From Symbiodinium natans (Eukaryota; Sar; Dinophyceae; Suessiales; Symbiodiniaceae), in assembly GCA_905221605.1 (NCBI GenBank), contig CAJNDS010002284.1:454727-518726 (forward strand): DNA of 64,000 bases, written 5' to 3'. The notes under the pieces were generated by a model. That model had not been told where the DNA came from. It did not search any database and saw nothing but the letters and a program-made list of their open reading frames with translations. The translations under genes were made by a program, and so were the position numbers. This document shows, one piece after another, positions 1-8,575 of the stretch; positions within the stretch are counted from its first letter, which is position 1; every line of letters begins with the position of its first letter.

Positions 1-27
1 GGGCACTCCACCAAAAAACCAAAAAAA

Positions 28-59
28 CCCTAAACCCTAAACCCTAAACCCTAAACCCT
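28..59. repeat. Telomere-type heptamer array (CCCTAAA)4
   Basis: Four exact CCCTAAA units followed by CCCT. CCCTAAA/TTTAGGG is the Arabidopsis-type telomere repeat also used by dinoflagellates. Non-telomeric bases precede it, so it is either an interstitial array or the inner edge of a subtelomere; the window alone cannot decide. Confidence 0.85.
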
Positions 60-257
60 CTGAAGTGGCTCTCAGCGTTGCAGCGCACATGTCCACACCT
101 CGGCACGGTCGCTGGCAGCCTTCATGGATTGCAGCACCACCTCCACTCAACTCAGCATGTCTTGAGCAAGGCAGCTGAACCCTCGAAGGATCCACACCCC
201 CCCTTTCCCAAAGCGGCCGCCCCACGTGCACTGAAGCCCTCTATATACATGCATATG

Positions 258-259
258 TG

Positions 260-292
<33 letters not shown>
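258..292. repeat. (TA)n microsatellite
   Basis: A run of alternating T and A of about 34 bases, flanked by ATGTATGT-type sequence. It creates false Tyr-Ile repeat reading frames on both strands and has no coding meaning. Confidence 0.9.
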
Positions 293-297
<5 letters not shown>

Positions 298-399
298 TTA
301 GGTACGTATACGCATTTTGTTGTTTCTTTTGTGTTGACACATTTGTGCTGATTTGCTCGCTTATTCTTTGGCAGGGTTTCGGGACACGAGTTGTGTAGA

Positions 400-1079
400 G
401 TTCGAAACAACCTCACGACTCTGCACAAGAAGCTGCGCCACCTCAAGGCCCACGAAGATGGAAACAGCGGCATTACAACAAACAAGCAAAAAGAGAACTC
501 GAGGGCCAGAACAGCATGAAAAGCCTCTGAAACCCTTAGAAAACCTCTAAAAACAAGGATTTGAAACGGGCTTTAAACTTCAAACAATGCTTTGAGGAGG
601 ATTTTGGACAATGGCTTTTGGAAGCCCTCCGCCCGACTCTGCCCCCACCCCCCCCCAGCCCGGCCTCACCCAACTTGGTCCCCTCACCCCGAAAGCGACG
701 CGCGGCCTGGCCGTTTGTCGTGGGTTTGATGTTTTAGGGCTTAGGATCTTGGGGTTTAACGTTTTAGGGTTGGGTGTAGGGTTTAAGGTTGGGAAGTTCC
801 GGGTGACTTGAGGCTCTTGGGGCTTAGGGCTTTTTAGGGCTTTTGGTTGTGGGGCTTTGAAGTATTCTAAGGGAAGGGTCTTACTGCTCTTGCCCGAAAA
901 CCCTCAAACTGCATAGAACACTGAACCCTTAAGCGAAGCCGCTCGGCCCAGGGCCATCTGTTCGGGGCTTAGGGTTTGGGCCAGGCTACATATGTTTCTA
1001 CATACGGGGTTTAGGGTTTAGGCTACACATGTTTCTACCTACGGGGTTTAGGGTTTAGGGTCCATTGTGTAAATGTGTA
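400..1079. other. Non-coding stretch with degenerate telomere heptamers
   Basis: No supported gene. From about 720 to 1060 the plus strand is dominated by variants of GGGTTTAGGG such as TTTTAGGGCTTAGG and GGGGTTTAGGGTTTAGG. It resembles the filling of the introns further right and may be intronic or intergenic sequence of the same minus-strand gene. Confidence 0.5.
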
Positions 1080-1081
1080 GA

Positions 1082-1200
1082 AGTACATCGGGCTCCACTT
1101 CTGTTGCCACGGCCGCCCCGGCTTGTCTGGACGCGGCACACCTCCGTGAGCTCCTCCACTGCGACGAGATCCGCCTCCCGCGTTGGGGAGTTGAAAGAGA
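1082..1200 (-). CDS. Exon-like block of the minus-strand intron-rich gene
   Basis: This is a GC-rich island between telomere-like filler. Two minus-strand frames are open across it. One reads an acidic segment containing READLVAVEELTEVC; the other reads PDKPGRPWQQKWSPMYFYT. I cannot decide between them. Its inclusion in the same gene as the blocks at 2666-6850 is inferred only from strand and position. No family is recognised. Confidence 0.25.
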
Positions 1201-1310
1201 CCCCAAGCCCTAAACCCTACTTACTGGCTCTTCGTTCTGCAAGGAATTAAGGATTGCCCAGGTATAACCCGAAAAGGGATTGACAATGGATATGCTCAGC
1301 TCTCTAACAT

Positions 1311-1376
1311 ATGGTCCCTTTTGGGGTCTTTATCATAAGGCGGCCCCTCTCATTTAGGGCACCCAAAAGGGACCAT
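1311..1376. repeat. 15-bp perfect inverted repeat with 36-bp loop
   Basis: ATGGTCCCTTTTGGG at 1311-1325 is matched by its exact reverse complement CCCAAAAGGGACCAT at 1362-1376. The loop is unrelated. It could be a small foldback or MITE-like insertion; no transposase or target-site duplication was identified. Confidence 0.7.
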
Positions 1377-1506
1377 CATTTGAAGCACTGACCGTATGTC
1401 AAACTTCCACAATCTTGGCTTTGCGCATAAAGGATCCGAACGATCCTGGTATCCTTCAAGTCCGAAACTTCGGGTTTGGGGAGTAGTGATTTTGAGATGG
1501 TTTAGG

Positions 1507-1606
1507 TTGGGATGTTCCCCCTGATACTAGCAGTCCTTGGTAGGATTATAATAGGGGGGTACTATAATCCCTATTAAGGACTGCTAGTTTAAGGGGAACA
1601 TCCCAA
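1507..1606. mobile_element. 100-bp foldback (MITE-like) element, copy 1
   Basis: The left arm begins TTGGGATGTTCCCC at 1507 and the right arm ends GGGGAACATCCCAA at 1606. Pairing continues inwards through CTAGCAGTCCTT and its partner AAGGACTGCTAG and nearly closes around GGGGGTACT. A second element with the same arms lies at 63376-63532, which makes this a dispersed family and not a chance hairpin. It has no coding capacity, so it would be mobilised in trans if at all. Confidence 0.75.
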
Positions 1607-2660
1607 GGTTCAGGGAAGGAGTGAGGGGCTTGGAGGTCATCACCCTGCCTGGAGGTCGTACAGGACATCCTCTTCTCGCAAGATCTCCTCAGGGACCCGC
1701 AACTCCTAGAACCCACCCTGGGACCTGAAATCCCGAAGCCCCAGAATTCCTAGGACATCGCAAGGCCTTCTCAGAAACTCGCGGAGGCCCAACAAAGAAG
1801 CCAGTCGCTCAAAAGCCCCCCCCCCTTTTTCCCCCCTTCTCGGAATCCTGGAGCCCCTTCTGCGCCAGGGTGGAGATTGCTTGGCTCCGCTCCTGGCACC
1901 CCCCCCCCTGGGAGCAATGGAAGCAGCCAAGAGATTTCGGAGAGAGGATGGCATACGCTGTTGAGGTCTCAGAGGGCTCAGAGGGTTTAGAGAGGGCGGC
2001 TGTTGTAGAATGTAGAGGGGTTGCAGAATTGTGGGCTTACCTTAGGCGCCGTCCTTCCGCCAAGAGGCCACTTTCAGCTGAGAGGTCGCGCAGACCTCGG
2101 GGCGAATCCCCTTTAAATCTGCGTTTCTCTGAAGTGCAGGAAGATTGGGGGTTTACGATTTTTTGGGGGTACGTTGTTAGTATAAGGGTATCCTACTATT
2201 TGGGGGGCCACATTTCGAGCGTGAACCGCAAGATTGGAACGGCGAACGGTCCGGAACCATACCGGGACTGGCCAGTTCGCTACACCAGAGTCCCCTGGTG
2301 GGGTCCAAACACGTGGGATACCCCAAAGGCCATCATTCTACACACCAGCGTTAAAAGGAATTTGCCCGATGCCCTCCCGAGAAGGTTTCCTAGTCTTTGG
2401 GCTTAGCGGAGTGCTTTGTGATGCTTAGTAGGAATTGGAGATGTGATTTCGAGGGGAGGTAGGCTTCCACCAGCGGTCCAAGAGGGTGCCCGAACTCCCC
2501 TTAATGAAAGGATCTTCTTGAGTGGGGGGCTCACAGAATCCTGCCCAGCCCGCCGCCGAAGCGCCCAAGACTCGGAAGAAGCCAAAGCCCCTTCTTTTGT
2601 TTCATCCTTGTTCGAAACTGGAGCTAAACCCTAAACCCTAAAATCCCCCAAGAACCTTAT
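1607..2660. other. GC-rich stretch without a supported gene
   Basis: Long frames exist on both strands, but base composition (C and G homopolymers near 1820 and 1900) explains them. Intact CCCTAAA heptamers occur at about 2625-2640, directly downstream (minus strand) of the exon-like block ending near 2666, and fit an intron there. Confidence 0.4.
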
Positions 2661-2665
2661 AGGTA

Positions 2666-2764
2666 CTTAAGCGTCCACTCGAAACATCCGCACACCGCGG
2701 AAACCAACGCCTCCTCCAGCTTGTCGCTGCAGCCTGGGCCACAGGGCAGCGGCGACTCCTCCAC
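2666..2764 (-). CDS. Exon of an unidentified minus-strand gene (Cys-containing acidic segment)
   Basis: Reading on the minus strand from 2764, a 33-codon block starts VEESPLPCGPGCSDKLEEAL and ends near CFEWTLK. Third positions are strongly G/C-biased (GAG, CTG, CCC, GGC, TGC, AGC, GAC, AAG), unlike the flanking filler. It follows an AG acceptor at 2765 and stays in phase 0 with the upstream exon ending at 2858, which supports real splicing. The downstream donor is probably the GTACCT near 2666. The spaced cysteines (PCGPGC, CGC) might bind metal or form disulfides, but no family is recognised. Confidence 0.5.
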
Positions 2765-2857
2765 CTGGCGATCGATTTTTTCGGGTTCAGAGGTTTAGGG
2801 TCTAGGGCTGGGTTTAGGGTTTAAGGCTACAGGTACAGTAGGGTTTACCATCGGTAC
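2765..2857 (-). other. 93-nt GT-AG intron built of telomere-like heptamers
   Basis: On the minus strand the intron starts GTACCG at 2857 and ends GATCGCCAG at 2765. Removing it joins the upstream frame (ending ASRCQ) to VEESP without changing phase. Much of its length consists of variants of TAAACCCTA and CCCTAGACCCTAAACC. It is the best-supported intron of this gene. Confidence 0.55.
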
Positions 2858-2945
2858 CTGGCATCTGGATGCCAAAAGCCACTTGAGGCGCAAGAGTTCC
2901 TTGCCCCTCGTTGATTCCACCTCGGAGAGGTTGAAAGCCGACGAG
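2858..2945 (-). CDS. Exon of the unidentified minus-strand gene (LLRLKWLLASRCQ block)
   Basis: A minus-strand block reads SSAFNLSEVESTRGKELL and then RLKWLLASRCQ before a clear GTACCG donor at 2857. It is amphipathic and basic towards its end. The upstream boundary is unclear, since an AG acceptor may lie near 2930-2960. The AT-rich sequence further upstream (2960-3050) is intron-like. The function is unknown. Confidence 0.4.
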
Positions 2946-3059
2946 ACCGAGCTCAAAGGCACAATACCTCTATGCATGTATAGATAGTACATGTAGTGAA
3001 CGAGCCAATGTAATGTGATGAAACATATATACGTGTACATATACATCGATATTAAGCCT

Positions 3060-3135
3060 GCATTCCAGTCGCAGAGCCTTGGCAGGCGAGCGGTAGTCAA
3101 AGTCGAAGGGTCGCGCCGGGCGGGCAGGCGACGGT
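3060..3135 (-). CDS. Exon-like block (FDFDYRSPAKALRLEC)
   Basis: The minus strand carries a GC3-rich block containing PARPFDFDYRSPAKALRLEC, ending at AATGCAG|GC near 3060 where a GC donor is possible. A second frame is also open, so the frame choice rests on codon bias alone. It is likely part of the same gene as the blocks at 2666-2945. No domain is recognised. Confidence 0.3.
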
Positions 3136-3145
3136 GAGCAGGCAA

Positions 3146-5390
3146 CTCACAACGTGAGAAGCGGACATTCCGGGGCCGGTTTAAGAGTTCAGGGCTCAGG
3201 GTTCAGGGTTTTAGGTTTACGGAGTTTTTTTCGGGGCCTTCTCAAGGTCAGCAGCAAGTTCTTGGAAGAAAGGGTGCAGACCTTCAAAGATGTTCGTAGC
3301 TACAAGCACAGCAGGGTCTTAGGCAAAGTGGACCAGACTGGCCTTTGAGATAAGAGCCGAAGATCGTGTCAACCCTCTGTTCTTCACAGCTTCCTGATTT
3401 CCTGCAAAAACGTCGATGGCGTCTGCTAACTAGGGGTATGTGGGTAACGGGCCCGGCCACAACCCTCAATCAAGCCCCAAATGCTCCCCCCCGCACAGCT
3501 CAAGGGCCTGCAGCGGTCATCGCTGGACGAGTTGTGCGGGGAAGGAAGAGCTAACTCTCTTTGCAAAAAACTGAGGCCCCGCGGCGGCAAAGCGACAGAC
3601 AACAGCATGCGGGTCTTCAGGCCGTCAGGGAACTCAACGCTTGAATGCTGGAATTCACCCCGACGTAAGCCCCGAACCCCAGGATCAAAGCTACGACACC
3701 AGAAACCAAAGCGCCCCCTCAAGAGCTGGCGAAGATCCTACTTTCAGCCACTCAGAGCCACCCCAACAGCAAGAGCCGAATCACTCAGCCCCTCTTTCCG
3801 CAAACGGAGCTCCAACGCTCGGCCAGACTCAGCTACAGCGGCAGGCGCTCTTGACCTTCATAGCGCCTCTTGAACTCCACAAGTTAGGAGTAGTGCTTAT
3901 GCCAAGTTTAGGGTTTAGGGTTTAGGGTTTAGGGTTTAGGGTTCAGCTTGCTGATGGATGGGCAAGCATGGGCTTCTGCGTCAGCCGCTCACGCGAAAAT
4001 CTCGAGACGTCGGTACCGAGCTTCGGGTCTCAGTTGCTTGGCCGCCGTCACCCGATGAAATTTCCCGGGGCGCTTCCACGCATCACTCTTCTTAACCATC
4101 GAAGCCCGAAGCTTTGCAACCCTGACCCACCAAAGCCTCAAACCCTCGGCCCCCGAAGCCTGGGCCCTAGAGACAAACGCCATGAGCCAGCTCACCCGGG
4201 GGGAGGAGGGCCACGGTGCACTCAAACCTTGGAGAGGATGGGTGACATCGGTTTCTAAGGTAGGCCAGCTTTGCTAAACGACTACCTGGCAGCATCAAGT
4301 ACCTGCCTGAAGCAGTGCTATCTGAAACGTCGCATCCCACTAACCACACCGCTCCCTGCTTGGAGGGCACGTGATCCGACGGCCGTTCAGTTCTGCGCGT
4401 CCCAAAAAAATGCGTCAACGTGTGCCCGCAAGAAACCGTCCCACTACAGCTACATACTCCCATGCTCCAAATCCAATCACCCCCAGCGCAAGCCCGCCAA
4501 GGCCCACGCAATTGCCGTAGGCCCCTGCGCAGTGACTCCATGCACCCAGAGGCAAAGGTTACTTCTGGGTAAGTCAGGGATTGCGCCCCGGGGCCTTTGC
4601 AGTTGTAGGGCTGGAGATCCCGGAAGGCACTTAAGGGGAAACTCCGAGGGAGGCGTGGGGGCAGGGGCGTAGAGAGCAAAGTTGCGGGGCGTTTCTGAAG
4701 AGAAACGAGCCTCCGCATCATCCGGGGACTTGAGGAGGTTCGACTGGCGGATCGCGCAGTGCTGCGCGTTCATCTCCAACCTCGCGAGCACATGGGGGCT
4801 CCGAGATGTCGCGCAGCATTGAGCATGCATGATTGGAGGGTTTAAAGTAGGGATCGTGGAAAAGTACTGAGAAGTAGACATAAATGATATGTGTACTGGT
4901 CATGAACTGTAGTACGTGCAACAGATCGGAATGGTAAGAGCTATATGGTGGTGCTTCGAAGAAGGGCTCTACGGAGCCGCGTGGCCACGTGGGCGCTCAA
5001 GACGACTTCATCACGTGGCTCGAGTGACAGAAGCCGATGGGCGCATGAGTGCGCAGGACTCATGCGGCAGGGCTCAGGGGTGAAGAGAGGGGTGAAGACC
5101 TTGAAAACCAACAAGAGATTCTCAGAGCAAAAGAACCTGACAGTCCCTCACTTTCTGCGAAGAACACGGAGCCATCTCCACAGCCCAAAACAGACCAAGA
5201 CGAGCACTGCTCTGCGCTGAGTTTGCCGCCGCTTCTTCTTTTGGGCGTCTTTGGTGTGCGACGCGGCGTACAGGAAGTATCTCGGCCAGGGGGCTCTCGA
5301 AACTGGGTTCCGAGTGGCGCTTCTGGAGGCTTCGAGATGCAATGAGAAGGGCTTTAAGGGTTTTAGGAGCTCAGGGCTAGTTAAGCCCTA
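3146..5390. other. Mixed sequence, no gene resolved
   Basis: Two kilobases of GC-rich DNA with short frames on both strands and no frame that stands out in codon bias over more than about 30 codons. It includes TTTAGGG repeats at 3907-3941 and heptamer-like filler at 3190-3240 and 5345-5390. It may be the long introns of the minus-strand gene. Confidence 0.4.
3907..3941. repeat. Interstitial telomeric array (TTTAGGG)5
   Basis: Five perfect TTTAGGG heptamers in a row, flanked by unrelated GC-rich sequence on both sides. Their orientation is opposite to the array at 28-59 and to the large array at 63239-63316. Confidence 0.9.
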
Positions 5391-5394
5391 ACGC

Positions 5395-5478
5395 AAACGT
5401 CGCTTCCCGCCTCATCTTCGTGTCGATGTCCTCCATGTACTCCTTCTGCGAGGGCTCGTCCAGCGAGCCGTAGTATCT
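5395..5478 (-). CDS. Exon-like block (YYGSLDEPSQKEYMEDI)
   Basis: On the minus strand an AG acceptor (GCGCCTGAG) precedes a block reading YYGSLDEPSQKEYMEDI and then DTKMRREA. Codons are TAC, GGC, CTG, GAC, GAG, AAG, ATC with almost no A/T third positions, as in highly expressed dinoflagellate genes. Telomere-like filler (GTTAGGGCTTAAC, TAAAACCCTTAAAG) begins right after it, in the expected intron position. The product is not recognised; the segment is hydrophilic and probably helical. Confidence 0.45.
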
Positions 5479-5599
5479 CAGGCGCCAAAGCCCCAAATGC
5501 TGGATTCTGCTCCCTGGCTCCCACGACGCTTTCGGAATTCTGAGAACTGAGAACTCTCTTCTTTCAGAATCCGAAGCCCAAGCCGTTGCCTCCTAGACC

Positions 5600-5703
5600 C
5601 GGGGCTCCACGCGTGCGCTCCCAGCGTTTGACCCCGCGCAGCACGAGCTCGTCCCGCCGCTTCACGCACTTGATGAAGCGGATCCTCTGGGCTGAGGGCT
5701 GAG
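5600..5703 (-). CDS. Exon-like block (FIKCVKRRDELVLRGVKRW)
   Basis: The minus strand has acceptor CTCAGCCCAG followed by a strongly basic block RIRFIKCVKRRDELVLRGVK and RWERTRG with GC3-rich codons (ATC, CGC, TTC, AAG, TGC, GTG). It probably continues from the block at 5825-5890 of the same gene. High Arg/Lys content suggests a nucleic-acid or ribosome contact, but that is speculation; no domain is identified. Confidence 0.45.
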
Positions 5704-5824
5704 AACTGCAGAAGCTCTGAGGTGGCGTGGGTTTTTGGGGGGATTGATCTGGTGGAGCTTTTTTTGAAGCTCGCAACCCCTGAACCCTCAACCGATGGTG
5801 TTTTTCTGACGGGGGGGTCAGCCG

Positions 5825-5886
5825 AGGCGGCGGCCAGTGGGGCTTGCAGATCTGCATCCGTGCATACGGGGTGTCGGCCTTCTCGG
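5825..5886 (-). CDS. Exon-like block (IETEKADTPYARMQICKPHW)
   Basis: The minus strand has acceptor TTGTGCCAG and then a block reading IETEKADTPYARMQICKPHW and PPPR. The downstream junction CCTCG|GCTGAC would be a GC donor, a class common in dinoflagellates. Codon bias matches the neighbouring exon-like blocks. The pairing of Cys and His in ICKPHW is not enough to call a zinc site. Confidence 0.4.
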
Positions 5887-5959
5887 TCTCGATGCCCTGG
5901 CACAAGGGTCACTCAAGCCAGAGCGACTCGCCCACAGATGGTACTGTTTGAGAACATCT

Positions 5960-6076
5960 TTCGGGCTTGGAGTTTTAGGGGCTCCAGTGCGAGCCCTGCC
6001 GCCTTGTCGATACAACGGTCCAGGCTACGGAAGACATTGTCGCAGAGGCAGATGTCCTGGACCCCCCCCCAACATT
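5960..6076 (-). CDS. Exon-like block (DICLCDNVFRSLDRCIDKAA)
   Basis: On the minus strand the acceptor GGGTCCAG precedes a block reading DICLCDNVFRSLDRCIDKAA and continuing GLALEP. A further minus-strand piece around 6190-6250 (GMVDKMFGEKVTGG) may be another exon. The blocks are too short for a family call. They sit in line with the exons to either side and probably belong to the same protein. Confidence 0.35.
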
Positions 6077-6569
6077 CTACGCCCATGAATCTTCGGGGAG
6101 CACACGCATGACGCCTCTGAGAAAACTGGGGAGACGCTCCGCTACCTTTCTCTAACGCAAGCATGTGTTCACAACGCCAAAGGCTAACCGAAAGCAGCCC
6201 TCCAGTCACTTTTTCGCCGAACATTTTATCGACCATCCCACCGACTTCCGCTGGAACGGCCGAACCTGAGCAAAAGACTCCGAGCTCCGCCCACAGTGCT
6301 GTGCGATGCTTGAAGGGCAAGAGGCGGTCATGCTTCCCTTCTTAGTAGGGAATCGGGGGGATCCCTTGAAAGTGGAAAATAGGCGATGTAAGGTTCCTAA
6401 CTCCCTCATGACCCCACTTAGAACCCGCAGGTTGAGGTCGAATCCTGGCTGGGAACTTTGGGTTTAGGGTTTTCGGGTTTTATGGAATTCAGGGGTTTCA
6501 GGGCTTCTAGGGGTTTAAGGTTTTGGGATTTTGGGGGCTTTGCAGGGTTTAAGGGGGTTTAGAGCTCAG

Positions 6570-6850
6570 GAGAGTCCTTGGGCAGCTCCTCCACGCCCAT
6601 CATGGTCGGCAGGATCGGGAACAACATGCGGTCCTTTCCCCCCAGAACTCTTTCCGGCGGGCGCTCTTTCTGTCGAGTCGGGCCTTGTATGCGTGGAGCT
6701 CGGTCCAGGTCAGCCCATGACCTAAGCTGAAGATGGTGGCTTTCGGCGTTTCGGGGGAGTTGACGGCTGTCATCTGTCTGTTGTCCACCACCAGCGTCGC
6801 CAGCCACAGGATCCCCCATGGAACCCATCGAAACAAACAACGCCCAAAAA
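6570..6850 (-). CDS. Exon-like block with one hydrophobic segment and a G-run frame break
   Basis: The minus strand reads RWVPWGILWLATLVVDN (a possible short membrane segment), then NSPETPKATIFSLGHGL, TWTELHAYKARLDRKSARR and KEFWG. At a run of six G (about 6638-6643) the biased frame switches and continues GKDRMLFPILPTMMGVEELP. One extra G would keep a single frame, so this is a single-base deletion, a sequencing error in the homopolymer, or a pseudogene mark. A stop and telomere-like filler follow. This is the longest block of the unidentified gene and probably its 5' part within the window. Confidence 0.45.
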
Positions 6851-7019
6851 AAGACAACGCACCAAAAGCATCCAACAACTTGGCAGCTCTTGATCCCGGA
6901 CGGCGCTCCGCGCTGTTCAAGCGCGCCTTCTCCGGCTCCTGGCGGGTCTTGAGGCCTAACATGTTAGGAAGTTCGACTTGAGGCGCAGCGAAGGGCTTCA
7001 CGTTCAGGGCGGGGGAAAC

Positions 7020-7668
7020 GCCAGCCCTCATGCCTAAAGCGGCTTGAGGTTTCAGGGACGCTTGAAGCTCGGAAAGGTAAGAAAATGAGCTAAGTTGTGT
7101 GGGGTTTCCGAGGGATGACTAGGGCTCAGTGTTTCCGGTATCCGTGCAATACTTACACCCTAAACCCCCCAACCCACGGTGACCAACGTCTGGCGCCTGT
7201 TGTCGACCAAGCACGCGCTTGACCGCCCCCCGCTCGCCTGTTTGGAGTGTTCGGAAGCTCGTGGGAACATGGGCTTCTATCTGCCCCACTAAATGCGCCT
7301 GAGGCGACTGACCAAACCAAAAACAGAGCGAAACCTCTTGAAATCCAGGACCCTCAGATCAAAACGGCTTCGCCACAAGCGTTTCTCAAGAGAGGTCGTT
7401 ACAAAGTACCACGAGGAAACCTCCACGTGGATCAAACCCCGTGTAGAAAAGCCCGTGTGCAAGCCACGCCTGTGTCGGATTCCCGCTCCATCTCGGCCAT
7501 GCCTCCGGCCTCACGAGTGGGGTGTAAGGAGCACGTGAAAGCCCACGGAAGTAGTTCTGGTAGAAGGCGCTTAGTCAAGGTCATGGTGCCATGTAACATA
7601 GACATAGGGATACCCTTTTCCACCCGACTGGATGCCCAACACCTGCAAACCGAAGAAGGAAAAGATAT
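7020..7668. other. Unassigned stretch left of the microsatellite
   Basis: At 7175-7240 both strands have GC3-rich open frames (plus: TVTNVWRLLSTKHALDRPP), which might be another exon, orientation undecided. Nothing else is supported. Confidence 0.3.
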
Positions 7669-7724
7669 GTGTGTGTGTGTGTGTATGTATATATATATAC
7701 ATATACATATATATATATATACAC

Positions 7725-7773
<49 letters not shown>

Positions 7774-7863
7774 TAGTAAATATAAACATGTACATAATAT
7801 AATATAATATGATATGATATAATATAATGTAATATAATATAATATAACATAATAATATAATAC

Positions 7864-7894
<31 letters not shown>

Positions 7895-7990
7895 TATAGA
7901 TATATATATATATATATATGTACTAGTATACAATATACAACATATAATACAAAATTAGTATACAGTGTAGAATACAGTATATACAACAAC
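7669..7990. repeat. Compound TG/TA/GATATA microsatellite
   Basis: (TG)n, then (TA)n, then AATATAATATG-type and GAGA/TATA runs over about 320 bases. Every frame across it encodes repetitive Tyr/Ile and is not a gene. Confidence 0.9.
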
Positions 7991-8386
7991 ATACCAGAGC
8001 AGTCACTCGCCTTCAACGGAGCAAGCTCCAGGAACGATGGGCGGAAAGTGTATGGCCAACAAAATTGCGTGCGGGAGGAATGACAACTTACAACTGCAAA
8101 CAATGACCATTGTGCTTTCAGCTTCGATGCTTGGAAAAGCTAATTTCCTACAGGCGGCCGCTGGATCGACAAAGCAGCGTTCACTCGCATCAAGCATTGG
8201 AGCCCGGGAACTGCAAGCAGTCGTCGTCTACAGCAGTCTCGGGCCAGCCCAGAATGTGCATGCCGCTTTTCTCTCGTAGGGAGGCAGGCAGAGCCGCGTC
8301 TTCTCAACATGTGTCCCTGCTCCCCCGGCAGGGTTGAGTACCAGAGCCTTACGACTTTTCCCTCGCCGTACTGCAGGGACACAGAG

Positions 8387-8575
8387 CATGTGTTGAGAGC
8401 CACCTTGTCGGGCTGTGTGAAACGGGAAGCCATCCAACGTAAGATCGCAACGATTCGGGCTGATATTTCAGGATGGATGCGGCTTGAAGAAAACCCATAC
8501 ACAATGCAAGAAATGCTCGCAAGCAAGCATGTGATAGAGGACTGGCTGCTGAAGCTCTCAGGATTTGGCAAGCCT
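8387..8575 (+). CDS. Exon-like open segment, unknown function
   Basis: The plus strand reads VLRATLSGCVKREAIQRKIA, then TIRADISGWMRLEENPYTMQ and EMLASKHVIEDWLLKLSG. It is hydrophilic with helix-favouring composition and looks more protein-like than the surrounding frames. Its flanks are not clearly spliced. No family is recognised, and it could be an exon of a gene running into copy A or a decayed fragment. Confidence 0.3.

Noticed and set aside
28-59. A true chromosome end
   Set aside because: Only four heptamers, preceded by non-telomeric bases, and similar arrays occur inside the window.
7432-8103. 223-codon minus-strand frame rich in Tyr and Ile
   Set aside because: It is a translation of the TA/TG microsatellite.
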